Positions 14,244 through 22,916 of a DNA stretch of 25,132 nt are shown one piece after another. Under the pieces are notes generated by a model that searched no databases, had not been told where the DNA came from, and saw only the letters and a program-made list of their open reading frames with translations. Every line of letters begins with the position of its first letter. Position 1 is the stretch's first letter. This DNA is from Bacteroidota bacterium (GTDB taxonomy: Bacteria; Bacteroidota; Bacteroidia; Bacteroidales; Bacteroidaceae). The translations under genes were made by a program, and so were the position numbers. The stretch covers positions 1-25,132 of the forward strand of contig JAEZKJ010000012.1 of the NCBI GenBank assembly GCA_023415545.1, written 5' to 3'.

Positions 14244-15857
14244 ATGATACAAGAGTTCCAGCTCAGAGTCACACCCGAGAAGAGTGTAAATGAAGATGTA
14301 GTAAAAGAATATGTGAGTCGTGAAAAAGGGATAGACATACGTACCATAAAGGCTTTACGCATTCTTAAAAAAAGTATTGACGCTCGTCAAAGAACGATTT
14401 TCATCAATCTTAAAGTTAGGTTGTATATTAACGAAATGCCTAAAGATGATGAATATATCCACACCATATATCCAGATGTTTCCAATAAACCTAAAGCTAT
14501 AGTTGTTGGTGCCGGTCCAGGCGGACTTTTTGCTGCTCTACGACTTATAGAGTTGGGCGTCCGACCTATAGTCATTGAAAGGGGTAAAAACGTTAGAGAT
14601 AGAAAGAATGATATTGCAAAGATAGGCCGTGAACATAAAGTTGATCCCGAAAGCAACTACAGCTTTGGTGAGGGTGGTGCCGGTGCTTACTCGGATGGGA
14701 AACTATATACAAGAAGTAAAAAAAGAGGTAATGTTGATAAAATATTAAATGTATTCTGTCAACATGGTGCCAACACAAATATACTTGTTGATGCTCATCC
14801 ACATATCGGAACTGATAAACTTCCTCGAGTAATCGAGGCTATACGTAATACCATACTTGAAGCAGGTGGTGAAGTACATTTCGAAACTCGTATGGAATCA
14901 CTTATCATCGAAAATGAAGAGGTAAAAGGTATAGAGACAGCAAACGGAAAAAGATTTATGGGACCTGTAATTTTGGCTACAGGTCACTCGGCACGTGATG
15001 TTTACAGATGGTTATATAAAAACAATGTAGATATAGAGGCAAAAGGTATTGCTGTTGGTGTTCGTTTGGAACATCCATCGCTGCTTATAGACCAAATACA
15101 ATACCATAATAAAAATGGTAGAGGAAATTATCTTCCTGCTGCAGAATATAGTTTCGTAACACAAGTCGATGGTCGTGGAGTGTACAGTTTCTGTATGTGC
15201 CCGGGTGGCGTTGTTGTTCCTGCGGCAAGTGGGCCTCATCAAATTGTTGTTAACGGGATGAGCCCAAGTCATCGTGGAGGTAAATGGAGTAATTCGGGTA
15301 TGGTTGTTGAAATTCGTCCTGAAGATTTGAACGACGATAGCATTAAAGAGTTGATAAACCACAACTCGGAATCGGAAGAGGAGTTTGATGCTACATCACC
15401 TCTTGCTATGATAACTTTCCAAGAGGCATTGGAAAGAGCTTGTTGGCTGCAAGGCAATATGCGTCAAACCGCTCCTGCTCAACGTATGATAGACTTTACT
15501 AAGAAAAAGTTGAGTTATGATCTTCCATCGTCATCTTATTGTGGTGGTTTAGTATCATCTCCCCTACACTTCTGGATGCCAAAGTTTGTATCCGAACGTC
15601 TAAGTAAAGGGTTTATACAGTTTGGAAAGATGTCAAAAGGCTTCCTTACTAATGATGCTGTTATGATTGGCGTTGAGTCAAGAACATCTGCACCTGTACG
15701 AATAGTACGTGATAACGAAACTCTTCAACATATCAAAATTGCAGGACTTTTCCCTTGTGGTGAAGGTGCAGGATATGCAGGAGGTATTGTATCGGCAGCT
15801 ATGGATGGAGAGAGATGCGCAGAGGCTCTTGCAAACTATTTAGAAAATAACAAGTAA
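14244..15857 (+). CDS. NAD(P)/FAD-dependent oxidoreductase (COG2509 type)
   Basis: 537-residue flavoprotein of the uncharacterised dehydrogenase family widespread in Bacteroidetes and Firmicutes. The N-terminal ~80 residues form a small alpha/beta lead domain (MIQEFQLRVTPEKSVNEDVV). The Rossmann FAD motif AIVVGAGPGGLFAALRLIE spans ~85-103 and is followed by a second-strand acidic residue in VIERG. Further family marks are SFGEGGAGAYSDGKLYTR, the VILATGHSARDV segment and the C-terminal GLFPCGEGAGYAGGIVSAAMDG that closes on the flavin. The physiological substrate is not known for the family. One base separates its stop from the LuxR-type gene, so they are co-transcribed, which suggests but does not prove a link to the receptor downstream. 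Confidence 0.92.
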   Translation: MIQEFQLRVTPEKSVNEDVVKEYVSREKGIDIRTIKALRILKKSIDARQRTIFINLKVRLYINEMPKDDEYIHTIYPDVSNKPKAIVVGAGPGGLFAALRLIELGVRPIVIERGKNVRDRKNDIAKIGREHKVDPESNYSFGEGGAGAYSDGKLYTRSKKRGNVDKILNVFCQHGANTNILVDAHPHIGTDKLPRVIEAIRNTILEAGGEVHFETRMESLIIENEEVKGIETANGKRFMGPVILATGHSARDVYRWLYKNNVDIEAKGIAVGVRLEHPSLLIDQIQYHNKNGRGNYLPAAEYSFVTQVDGRGVYSFCMCPGGVVVPAASGPHQIVVNGMSPSHRGGKWSNSGMVVEIRPEDLNDDSIKELINHNSESEEEFDATSPLAMITFQEALERACWLQGNMRQTAPAQRMIDFTKKKLSYDLPSSSYCGGLVSSPLHFWMPKFVSERLSKGFIQFGKMSKGFLTNDAVMIGVESRTSAPVRIVRDNETLQHIKIAGLFPCGEGAGYAGGIVSAAMDGERCAEALANYLENNK

Positions 15858-15858
15858 T

Positions 15859-16458
15859 ATGCATAATATGTCACCCGAACTGGCCATAATTGATGGTAAC
15901 ACCTTATCATCAATCGGTCTAAAAACAATACTTGAAGGGATTATTCCATCAGCTATTATTCGAGTATTCAGCACATTCGACCAGTTCGTTTGTGACACAC
16001 CCGATATGTATGCTCACTATTTTGTATCTTCACAAATATATTTTGAGCATACATCATTTTTTATTGAACGATATCCTAAAGCTATTATTTTGGCTAATGG
16101 TGATCACCTGCCACATCTAAAGGGGATACCAACAATGAATATTAATCAGGATGAAAAACATTTGATAAAAAGTATTCTCTCACTGCAAAAACATGGTCAT
16201 AGCGATGAAACCATTCCTAATCAGCACCATCCTGATCATGTTAAAGATGCATTGGCTCTATCACCTCGTGAAACAGAGGTACTTGTCCTTATTACCAAAG
16301 GATTAATAAATAAAGAGATTGCGGACAAACTGAATATAAGTCTTACTACTGTTATATCTCATAGAAAGAATATAACTGAAAAGCTTGGCATAAAATCGGT
16401 TTCAGCACTTACTGTATATGCTATAATGAATGGATATATTGAAGCCGACATGATATAA
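15859..16458 (+). CDS. LuxR-type transcriptional regulator with degenerate receiver domain
   Basis: 199 residues. C-terminal DNA-binding LuxR/GerE helix-turn-helix at ~134-196: LSPRETEVLVLITKGLINKE, then IADKLNISLTTVISHRKNI. Residues ~7-110 resemble a response-regulator receiver fold (ELAIIDGNTLSSIGLKTILE) but the acidic pocket is reduced to one Asp (D12), the strand that should carry the phospho-acceptor Asp reads YFVSSQI, and no canonical Lys is evident, so phosphorylation is unlikely. The linker (~112-127) is histidine-rich (H112, H114, H123, H124, H127). It is translationally adjacent to the oxidoreductase (1-base gap) and precedes a TonB-dependent receptor by 75 bases, which is a plausible target. 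What it senses is unknown. Confidence 0.85.
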   Translation: MHNMSPELAIIDGNTLSSIGLKTILEGIIPSAIIRVFSTFDQFVCDTPDMYAHYFVSSQIYFEHTSFFIERYPKAIILANGDHLPHLKGIPTMNINQDEKHLIKSILSLQKHGHSDETIPNQHHPDHVKDALALSPRETEVLVLITKGLINKEIADKLNISLTTVISHRKNITEKLGIKSVSALTVYAIMNGYIEADMI

Positions 16459-16460
16459 AT

Positions 16461-16478
16461 ATCCTAATAAATTAGGAT
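16461..16478 (+). terminator. Small hairpin after the LuxR-type gene
   Basis: ATCCTAA (16461-16467), loop TAAA, TTAGGAT (16472-16478), followed by TGATATTTTGTTTTTC. A seven-pair stem with a U-rich tail; probably a partial terminator between the regulator and the receptor. Confidence 0.5.
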
Positions 16479-16533
16479 TGATATTTTGTTTTTCAATATG
16501 TTATTTTGCAACGTAAATAAAAATAACTATTAA

Positions 16534-18966
16534 ATGAAAAACAATTTTTTGTTTGTATTACTCTTTGCAGCATCTACTTCCATGTTTGCAGAAGATAAAT
16601 ACATCAATCCTGCAGACACGACTAAAGTAGTAGATATTGAAGAGGTAGTGATAATTGCCTCACCCAAAGAGAGTGGAAAGTTGAGACAACTACCATCAAG
16701 TGTCTCTTTGATTTCACAAAAACAGATGAAAGCTCATCACGTAGCATCTTTAAAGGATGTTAGTGCCCTATCACCAAACTTCTATATGCCTGACTATGGC
16801 TCAAAACTTACTTCTGCCATATATATTCGTGGTATAGGTTCACGTATGAACACTCCTGCCGTAGGATTATATGTAGACAATATCCCTTACTTGGATAAAT
16901 CGGCTTTTGATTTTAATTTCTTCGATATTGAACGTATTGACATCCTTCGTGGTCCACAAGGTACACTATACGGACGTAACACCATGGGTGGACTTGTAAA
17001 GGTTAATACTCGTTCTCCATTTACATATAGTGGGACAGATGTGAAACTGGGATATGCTACCAAAAACAATAATCGCTCGGCTTCACTTACACATTATCAC
17101 CGAATTAGTCAAGAGTTCGCTTTCTCGGTTGGTGGATATTACGAAGGTTCCGATGGTTTCTTTCGTAACTCATATAGTGGAAAGAAGATAGATAAAATGG
17201 AATCGGCAGGTGGTAGAGCACGTGCTATTTGGTTACCTAAAGATAATATTAAATTAGATTTCTCTCTTTCATACGACTATAGTGATGAGGGTGGATATCC
17301 ATACTATTACACAGGCCCTCTGCCTGGTTATGAAGCATCAAACGAGCAATACAAGGATTACATCGGTAAAATAAGCTACAATCAAGATTGTAAGTATAGA
17401 AGAGGTCTGTTTAACACCGGATTAAATCTAGAGATACAAGCCGACAACTATATATTCAATGCAGTTACAGGATATCAAAACCTTAACGACAGGATGTTTA
17501 TGGATCAGGATTTCTTACCTGTTGATATCTATACACTTGAACAAAAGCAGAAGTTGAATAGTATTACAGAAGAGATTACTTTCAAAAGCAAAAACAATAG
17601 TCGTTGGCAGTGGGTAACAGGTGCAGCCGGATTCTATCAGTCGCTAAATACATCAAGCCCTGTAGGATTTATGGAAGAGGGTGTGTCAACTATTATAGAG
17701 GGTAATATGAATCGCATTTTTGAAGATATTAAAATCAATAACCCTCGTGCTCCACAGATGAGTATAGATATTCATAACAAAACACTTGTAATGAATAGTG
17801 ATTTTAAAACCCCATCAGTGAGTGCTGCTCTGTTTCATCAGTCTACTGTAAATGACTTGTTTTTTGAAGGACTATCTTTTACTGCCGGAATTAGAATGGA
17901 ATACGAAAAAATGTGGATGGATTATAATTCAAGAAGCTCCATAGATTTTGATTTCGATATTGCAATGAGTCAAACAATGAAATTTCCTATGAAGGATCTT
18001 AATGCAGTACCATCTGTTGTAGGAAAAACATCGACTGATTACTGGCAGTTACTTCCTAAGTTTGCTTTGAAGTATGATATATCGAAAAGTTCAAATATAT
18101 ATGCAAGTGTAACTAAAGGTTATCGCTCGGGAGGTTACAATATTCAAATGATTTCGGATATCCTTCAAAGTGATATGAAGAACAAGATGATAGATGCTAT
18201 CATTGATGGAGTTCCTAATATTCAAGGACTTCCTGCAAGCATGGTACCAACAGTACAAAATATGATTCAACAAAATGTACCACAAAGCCAACCTATTGAT
18301 GTAAAAGCAACAACTCTTTATAAACCTGAGTATAGTTGGAACTTCGAGATAGGTTCACATTTCGATCTTTTCAACGGGAAAGTGAAAGCCGATGTAGCTG
18401 CATTCCTTATGAATACTCACGATCAACAAATTGTGAAATTTGTAGAGAGTGGTCTTGGAAGAATTATGGTTAATGCAGGTAAAAGTCGCAGCATAGGTGC
18501 AGAAGCTGCGTTCATTGCTGCAATAACCAAGAATTTAAATATAAATATGAATTATGGCTACACTCATTCTACATTTAGAAAATATGATGGTGGTGTTGAT
18601 AAAGAGGGAGATGCTATAGATTATACAGGTAATTATGTTCCGTTTGTTCCAAAACATACTCTATCAGTAGGATCTGATTATACATTTGCTATTAATAAAG
18701 GTTCACTAAAGATCATTACTATTGGTGCAAATTACACCGGAGCCGGTAAAATTTATTGGACAGAGAGTAACGAGCATTCTCAAAATTTCGTAGGTACTCT
18801 TAATGGATATATATCATTAGGTTTAAAAAATCTACAAATTGATCTTTGGGGACGCAACCTGACTGATAAGAGATACACCACTTTTTACTTTGAAAGTATG
18901 AATAGAGGATTTGAACAATACAACAAACCTATTCAATTTGGTATTGACTTGAAATACCATTTCTAA
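16534..18966 (+). CDS. TonB-dependent outer-membrane receptor (siderophore/FyuA-like)
   Basis: 810-residue outer-membrane receptor. Signal peptide MKNNFLFVLLFAASTSMFA, then a TonB box-like stretch VVDIEEVVIIAS, plug (~50-170) with YIRGIGSRMNTPAVGLYVDN and IERIDILRGPQGTLYGRNTM, and a barrel ending DLKYHF. Unlike the other receptor in the window it has no carboxypeptidase-like N-terminal domain, and it resembles the pesticin/ferric-siderophore group. Between GYRSGGYNIQ and YKPEYSWNFEIG lies an inserted loop of ~50 residues rich in Met, Gln and Pro, probably an external loop. Sequences TATTTTG near 16480 and 16502 are one base short of the -7 consensus. Likely regulated by the LuxR-type gene immediately upstream (inference). 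The ligand is not identifiable. Confidence 0.92.
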   Translation: MKNNFLFVLLFAASTSMFAEDKYINPADTTKVVDIEEVVIIASPKESGKLRQLPSSVSLISQKQMKAHHVASLKDVSALSPNFYMPDYGSKLTSAIYIRGIGSRMNTPAVGLYVDNIPYLDKSAFDFNFFDIERIDILRGPQGTLYGRNTMGGLVKVNTRSPFTYSGTDVKLGYATKNNNRSASLTHYHRISQEFAFSVGGYYEGSDGFFRNSYSGKKIDKMESAGGRARAIWLPKDNIKLDFSLSYDYSDEGGYPYYYTGPLPGYEASNEQYKDYIGKISYNQDCKYRRGLFNTGLNLEIQADNYIFNAVTGYQNLNDRMFMDQDFLPVDIYTLEQKQKLNSITEEITFKSKNNSRWQWVTGAAGFYQSLNTSSPVGFMEEGVSTIIEGNMNRIFEDIKINNPRAPQMSIDIHNKTLVMNSDFKTPSVSAALFHQSTVNDLFFEGLSFTAGIRMEYEKMWMDYNSRSSIDFDFDIAMSQTMKFPMKDLNAVPSVVGKTSTDYWQLLPKFALKYDISKSSNIYASVTKGYRSGGYNIQMISDILQSDMKNKMIDAIIDGVPNIQGLPASMVPTVQNMIQQNVPQSQPIDVKATTLYKPEYSWNFEIGSHFDLFNGKVKADVAAFLMNTHDQQIVKFVESGLGRIMVNAGKSRSIGAEAAFIAAITKNLNINMNYGYTHSTFRKYDGGVDKEGDAIDYTGNYVPFVPKHTLSVGSDYTFAINKGSLKIITIGANYTGAGKIYWTESNEHSQNFVGTLNGYISLGLKNLQIDLWGRNLTDKRYTTFYFESMNRGFEQYNKPIQFGIDLKYHF

Positions 18967-18994
18967 TCAAGGGATGAAATATTTATCAAAAAAT

Positions 18995-19030
18995 AAAATG
19001 GGCTTTACTTTATATAGTAAGGCCCATTTT
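18995..19030. terminator. Strong bidirectional-type terminator
   Basis: AAAATGGGCTTTACT (18995-19009) pairs with AGTAAGGCCCATTTT (19016-19030), fifteen pairs with one G-U, loop TTATAT. The A-run before and T-run within the arms give U-tracts on both strands. It lies between the convergent receptor and lipoprotein genes. Confidence 0.85.
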
Positions 19031-19066
19031 GTATTATATACTTGAACTAATCGTCAAATTAATGTA

Positions 19067-19137
19067 CAGTTTATATAGATTAAACTATAGTTTATATAGA
19101 TTATGCTTTGGTTTATATAAACTATACTTTAGTTTGA
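19067..19137. repeat. 21-bp tandem repeat array
   Basis: Three consecutive 21-bp units start at 19067, 19088 and 19109, each beginning (C/T)(A/G)GTTTATATA; the start of a fourth (TAGTTTG) follows at 19130. The units diverge towards their 3' halves. The array contains two perfect palindromes, TAAACTATAGTTTA (19081-19094) and GTTTATATAAAC (19111-19122). It is in the 3' intergenic space between converging genes. Confidence 0.75.
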
Positions 19138-19162
19138 AAGATATATCATAAATTTTTAGATA

Positions 19163-20125
19163 TTACTCATTGATAGCTCCACAATGAGAGCATATACCTT
19201 TCTTCTTCATCTTTGAGCCACAATTTCCGCATAGATAGTGAAATTTTGAACTCTTTTGTATCCTTGAATAGGACCACAATCCATATAGTGGCAAACATAT
19301 ATATCCTAAATATAAATATGTTGCAACAGTGAAGAATAAATACAATAATATGCAATATGACATCAAACCCAATAGGTAGAAAAATACTGTATCAAAATGA
19401 GTATGATGCAGTATATCATCCAATGTAGCTATCCCAACAAGTACAATCAACCAAAAGTTTACCATAAATATTGAGATGATAAATGGTAGCTTAAATGGAT
19501 TCAACGATGGGTCATAATAAAACTGTTGCCATAAATCGGGACAAAATTTCTGTATAGTAACATACAAGGTTGCAGCAGTAGCAATAAAGAAAGAGAGCAA
19601 AGCAGGGAAAACACTCTCTAAATCATTGAACCATGCTAAATGTATTCTTCTTTTCTTGAAAGCTCGTAATATATATGCAACACCAAAAATAGCTAATATA
19701 GCTAAAAATATAGGGGTGTGACTATTACTAAAAAAGTGTATAAACTGTGATACAGAATCAAGAGGCACAACTTTTGGTAACAAATCACTCTCTCGCACCC
19801 ATCCTATGGCATATTGATCACGAGCAACCTTTACCCATACGTTGTCTATACTATCTTCAGGCTGAAGCATAAACTCTGCTACAACCAATTTATCTCCCTT
19901 ATAAACAGGCACAAAATCGGTAAGAGGAAGTTGCTGAAGCATGAGTGAATCCGAAGTAACTTCGAAATTTGTATTTAAATTATAATGCCTATTTATTGAG
20001 TCACCTATAGAGTCACTAACTGTTGTTGTATCATTTTTTTGTGATACAACAGGTTCTGAGTGATGGCAACTGACAATAGTTGCCATAAACAATAAAATTG
20101 GCAATATATATTTAATCTTCTGCAT
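19163..20125 (-). CDS. Membrane lipoprotein with SH3-like periplasmic part, about five membrane segments and zinc ribbon
   Basis: 320 residues of unknown function. The N-terminus MQKIKYILPILLFMATIVSC is a lipoprotein signal (Cys20). Residues ~50-120 look like an SH3b-type small beta domain (FVPVYKGDKLVVAEFMLQPE, VWVKVARDQYAIGWVRESDL). Hydrophobic segments follow at ~138-153, 172-191, 213-233 and a long stretch 246-285 that can hold two passes; FKKRR after the first and SRIQKSSK after the last are positive-inside marks. The C-terminus is a four-cysteine zinc ribbon (C299, C302, C312, C315), then placed in the cytoplasm. The gene overlaps the U32 gene by 14 bases, so it is last in the metA operon. 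A signal-transfer role across the membrane would fit, but nothing in the sequence proves it. Confidence 0.8.
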   Translation of the reverse strand: MQKIKYILPILLFMATIVSCHHSEPVVSQKNDTTTVSDSIGDSINRHYNLNTNFEVTSDSLMLQQLPLTDFVPVYKGDKLVVAEFMLQPEDSIDNVWVKVARDQYAIGWVRESDLLPKVVPLDSVSQFIHFFSNSHTPIFLAILAIFGVAYILRAFKKRRIHLAWFNDLESVFPALLSFFIATAATLYVTIQKFCPDLWQQFYYDPSLNPFKLPFIISIFMVNFWLIVLVGIATLDDILHHTHFDTVFFYLLGLMSYCILLYLFFTVATYLYLGYICLPLYGLWSYSRIQKSSKFHYLCGNCGSKMKKKGICSHCGAINE

Positions 20126-21941
20126 ATAGTTTCATCTGGCAATTTTTGCAATCGAACTCCAAACGGAATCTTTTACCATCGGAACTAACCAATGAAAATG
20201 GTTCCTTGTAAGGAGATTTTTGTTTATGATGAACAGGACACCAGCCCATACTATATCTCAAGCAATGTTTACAAAACATTAGTGCAACATCTTTCTCCGG
20301 ACTCTTTTCAAAAGCCGGTGCAATTTTCAAAACACCATGATTTTTATAGAAAGAGAAAGCTTTTTCGTTCATCACATTACCGAGATACGTTAACTCTGTC
20401 TTTGGGAAAGATACATTTTTATTTTCTAACGGAGCAATCTCTTGTCGGTAATTTATCTTCCTTACTTTTAAAAGTTCATCAACAGCTCTTCGTCTAATCT
20501 CGGATAGTTCAGAAGATGGGATAAACCACTCATCATCTAAATCAACTCGAACATTTTGAGACATAAATGGAGTATTACCAAGTTTAGAGAGTTGAGTACG
20601 TATATTATCACTCTGATTAGAACGAGCCTTAACCTTCTCTCTATCTATAGCTATACATGCCATATTATTATCTTCATCACGAATAGTAAGTGAGAATCCA
20701 GAAGGTGTTTCCGAAAATTCTATATTTACATCAATCTTTCGTTCAGAAGATTTTCGTTGCAATAATTTATCAAACTCTTGATCAAAGTTACGATAAATAG
20801 GAGTTTTTGGTTTGAATGAAGGCATCTCAAGAGGATATAGTTTATTTGCCTCAACTCTATTTACTCTAAATCCCTGCAACTTACCATTTGCATCAATATA
20901 GCAAAGGCCATCACCATTATTGAATGATTTCACTCCTGCCACAGTAAAATAGTTTCCACGAATCTCTTTTACATAGCCCATCTCCTCACCTAATGATTTA
21001 GGAGTATCGAATGAAAAGATTTCACTATTACGTCCATTAAGGAAATAGCTTGTTGAACCTCTACTAAAGCTCTTATCTAACTGAGGAGTAAATGTAAACT
21101 TCTCTTTACCCGATGAAGCACGCTTAAGGTCAGGACGACGTTTGATGATACTGTCAAGTTTCTTTCTGTAATATGCAGTAACATTCTTTACATAAGATAT
21201 ATCTTTCAATCTTCCCTCTATTTTAAGAGATGAAGCGCCAGCATCGATAATAGCCTCAAGATTGTCACTTTGATTCATATCTTTTAATGATAGAAGATGC
21301 TTGTTTTTAGTAATTATCTTACCATCAGCATCAACCATATCAAAAGAGAGACGACAGAACTGCGCACACTCTCCACGGTTAGCACTTCTATTAAAACAAG
21401 CCTGACTGACATAGCATTGCCCGCTATAGCTCACACACAATGCTCCATGAATAAATACCTCCAGTGGTACATCAGGCACAGCTGTATGAATTCTATTTAT
21501 CTCATCAAGTGATAGTTCACGTGCAAGGACAATTTGTCGGAAGCCAACTTCTTTTAAGAATAAGGCTTTCGATATGTCTCGATTATCTACCTGAGTACTA
21601 GCATGAAGTGGTATAGGTGGAATATTCATTTTAAGAATACCCATATCTTGAACGATAAGAGCATCAACCCCTATCTTGTAAAGTTGCCATATTAGCTTTT
21701 CTGTCTCCTCAATCTCTTCATCTTTTATCAAAGTATTCAAAGCAACATAAATACGTACATTATAAATATGAGCATATTTAACAAGTTCCTCCAAATCTTC
21801 AATTGAATTACCGGCAGCAGCACGTGCACTAAAACGAGAAGCACCAATATATACAGCATCGGCACCATGGTCGATTGCTGCTATGGCACACTCCAGATTC
21901 TTTGCCGGAGCCAACAACTCTATAGGTCTAGGTTTAATCAT
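20112..21941 (-). CDS. U32-family protein (RlhA-like, with DUF3656 domain)
   Basis: 609-residue U32 'peptidase' family member. Characterised members with this layout, such as E. coli RlhA, are iron-sulfur enzymes that hydroxylate RNA rather than peptidases. The TIM-barrel-like N-terminus has MIKPRPIELLAPAKNLECAI and HGADAVYIGASRFSARAAAG; the cysteine cluster C169, C176, C182, C192 and C196 lies in GALCVSYSGQCYVSQACF and NRGECAQFC; EGRLKDISYVKNVTAYYR follows. The C-terminal half (~300-600) matches the DUF3656-type extension, with extra CKHC and DCKNC motifs at the end. Its ATG shares one base with the metA stop (TAATG), so translation is coupled. 23S rRNA C2501 hydroxylation is the best guess, tRNA modification (TrhP-like) the alternative. 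Confidence 0.9.
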   Translation of the reverse strand: MIKPRPIELLAPAKNLECAIAAIDHGADAVYIGASRFSARAAAGNSIEDLEELVKYAHIYNVRIYVALNTLIKDEEIEETEKLIWQLYKIGVDALIVQDMGILKMNIPPIPLHASTQVDNRDISKALFLKEVGFRQIVLARELSLDEINRIHTAVPDVPLEVFIHGALCVSYSGQCYVSQACFNRSANRGECAQFCRLSFDMVDADGKIITKNKHLLSLKDMNQSDNLEAIIDAGASSLKIEGRLKDISYVKNVTAYYRKKLDSIIKRRPDLKRASSGKEKFTFTPQLDKSFSRGSTSYFLNGRNSEIFSFDTPKSLGEEMGYVKEIRGNYFTVAGVKSFNNGDGLCYIDANGKLQGFRVNRVEANKLYPLEMPSFKPKTPIYRNFDQEFDKLLQRKSSERKIDVNIEFSETPSGFSLTIRDEDNNMACIAIDREKVKARSNQSDNIRTQLSKLGNTPFMSQNVRVDLDDEWFIPSSELSEIRRRAVDELLKVRKINYRQEIAPLENKNVSFPKTELTYLGNVMNEKAFSFYKNHGVLKIAPAFEKSPEKDVALMFCKHCLRYSMGWCPVHHKQKSPYKEPFSLVSSDGKRFRLEFDCKNCQMKLYAED

Positions 21942-22858
21942 TATTCTATACTGTTTATATCAAATGGAGTCTCCTGATAAACGTAATAATTTAACCAATT
22001 TGAGAATAATAAATTGGCATGAGCACGCCATCTTACTATTGGTTCGTTTTCAGGGTCATCATCTTTATAATAATTTTTCGGCATCTCTATTTCAAGACCC
22101 TTATTTAAATCACGTTTATACTCTGTATCGAGTGTATTTGGAGAGTATTCGGAGTGTCCGGTAATGAAAAACTCCCTTCCATTACGTGCCATCACCATAT
22201 ATACTCCCGACTCATCGGACTCGGAAAGAAGTTCCAAATCCTTAACTTTCAATATATCATCTCTTCTTATCTCAGTATGGCGGCTATGAGGGACAAAAAA
22301 CTCATCATCAAAGCCACGGAAAATTGCTAATTTCGATTTATTAAGATTGTGTTTAAACACCCCAAACATCTTCTTATCGAGAGGATATTTTGGTACACCA
22401 TAAAAGTGATAAAGACCTGCTTGGGCAGCCCAACATATATATAGAGTCGAAGTGACATGAGTACGCGCCCAATCGAATATCTGTGTTATCTCATCCCAAT
22501 ATTTTACATCCTCATAAGGCATCTGTTCTACAGGAGCACCAGTAATAATCATACCATCAAATTTCTTGCTCTTCAAAGTTTCAAAATTCTTATAAAACGC
22601 CTTCATATGTTCTATAGGAGTATTCTTTGAGGTATGACTCTTAAGTTTCATGAAAGAAAGTTCTATCTGCAAAGGTGTATTCGAGAGTAAACGAACAAGA
22701 TCTGTCTCTGTAGTTATCTTCAAAGGCATAAGATTGAGAACAACGATTCTCAGTGGTCGTATATCTTGCGTTTCAGCTCTGGAACTATCGATAACAAATA
22801 TATTCTCACTCTTTAGTAGTTCAATAGCAGGTAATCTATCCGGAAGATTTAATGGCAT
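21941..22858 (-). CDS. metA: Homoserine O-acyltransferase, predicted acetyl-CoA specific
   Basis: Activates homoserine for methionine synthesis. 305 residues, typical of MetA. The start MPLNLPDRLPAIELLKSENI is characteristic. Catalytic Cys142 (YICWAAQAG), His235 and Glu237 (GHSEY) are at the family positions. Residue 111, in TGAPVEQM, is Glu. In this family Glu at that position is associated with acetyl-CoA use and Gly with succinyl-CoA, so the protein is probably a homoserine O-acetyltransferase despite the usual label 'O-succinyltransferase'. It is first in an operon with the U32 gene (TAATG overlap). The leader between its promoter and ATG is only ~20 bases, with no room for a SAM riboswitch. 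It competes with the thr operon in this window for homoserine. Confidence 0.96.
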   Translation of the reverse strand: MPLNLPDRLPAIELLKSENIFVIDSSRAETQDIRPLRIVVLNLMPLKITTETDLVRLLSNTPLQIELSFMKLKSHTSKNTPIEHMKAFYKNFETLKSKKFDGMIITGAPVEQMPYEDVKYWDEITQIFDWARTHVTSTLYICWAAQAGLYHFYGVPKYPLDKKMFGVFKHNLNKSKLAIFRGFDDEFFVPHSRHTEIRRDDILKVKDLELLSESDESGVYMVMARNGREFFITGHSEYSPNTLDTEYKRDLNKGLEIEMPKNYYKDDDPENEPIVRWRAHANLLFSNWLNYYVYQETPFDINSIE

Positions 22859-22885
22859 ATCAATATCTTTTATTATATAATATCA

Positions 22886-22916
22886 CAAAATTACTAAAAA
22901 ACAAGAACATTATAAA
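22886..22916 (-). promoter_or_regulatory. Promoter of metA
   Basis: On the minus strand TTTA (22916-22913) is followed after 19 bases by TAATTTTG (22893-22886), which matches the -7 box TAnnTTTG. The ATG begins 27 bases later. Confidence 0.65.

Noticed and set aside
15012..15362. Minus-strand open frame within the FAD oxidoreductase gene
   Set aside because: Fully contained opposite a well-supported gene, with no recognisable motif or promoter.
19067..19137. CRISPR-like array
   Set aside because: Units are contiguous 21-bp repeats without spacers and no cas gene is near.
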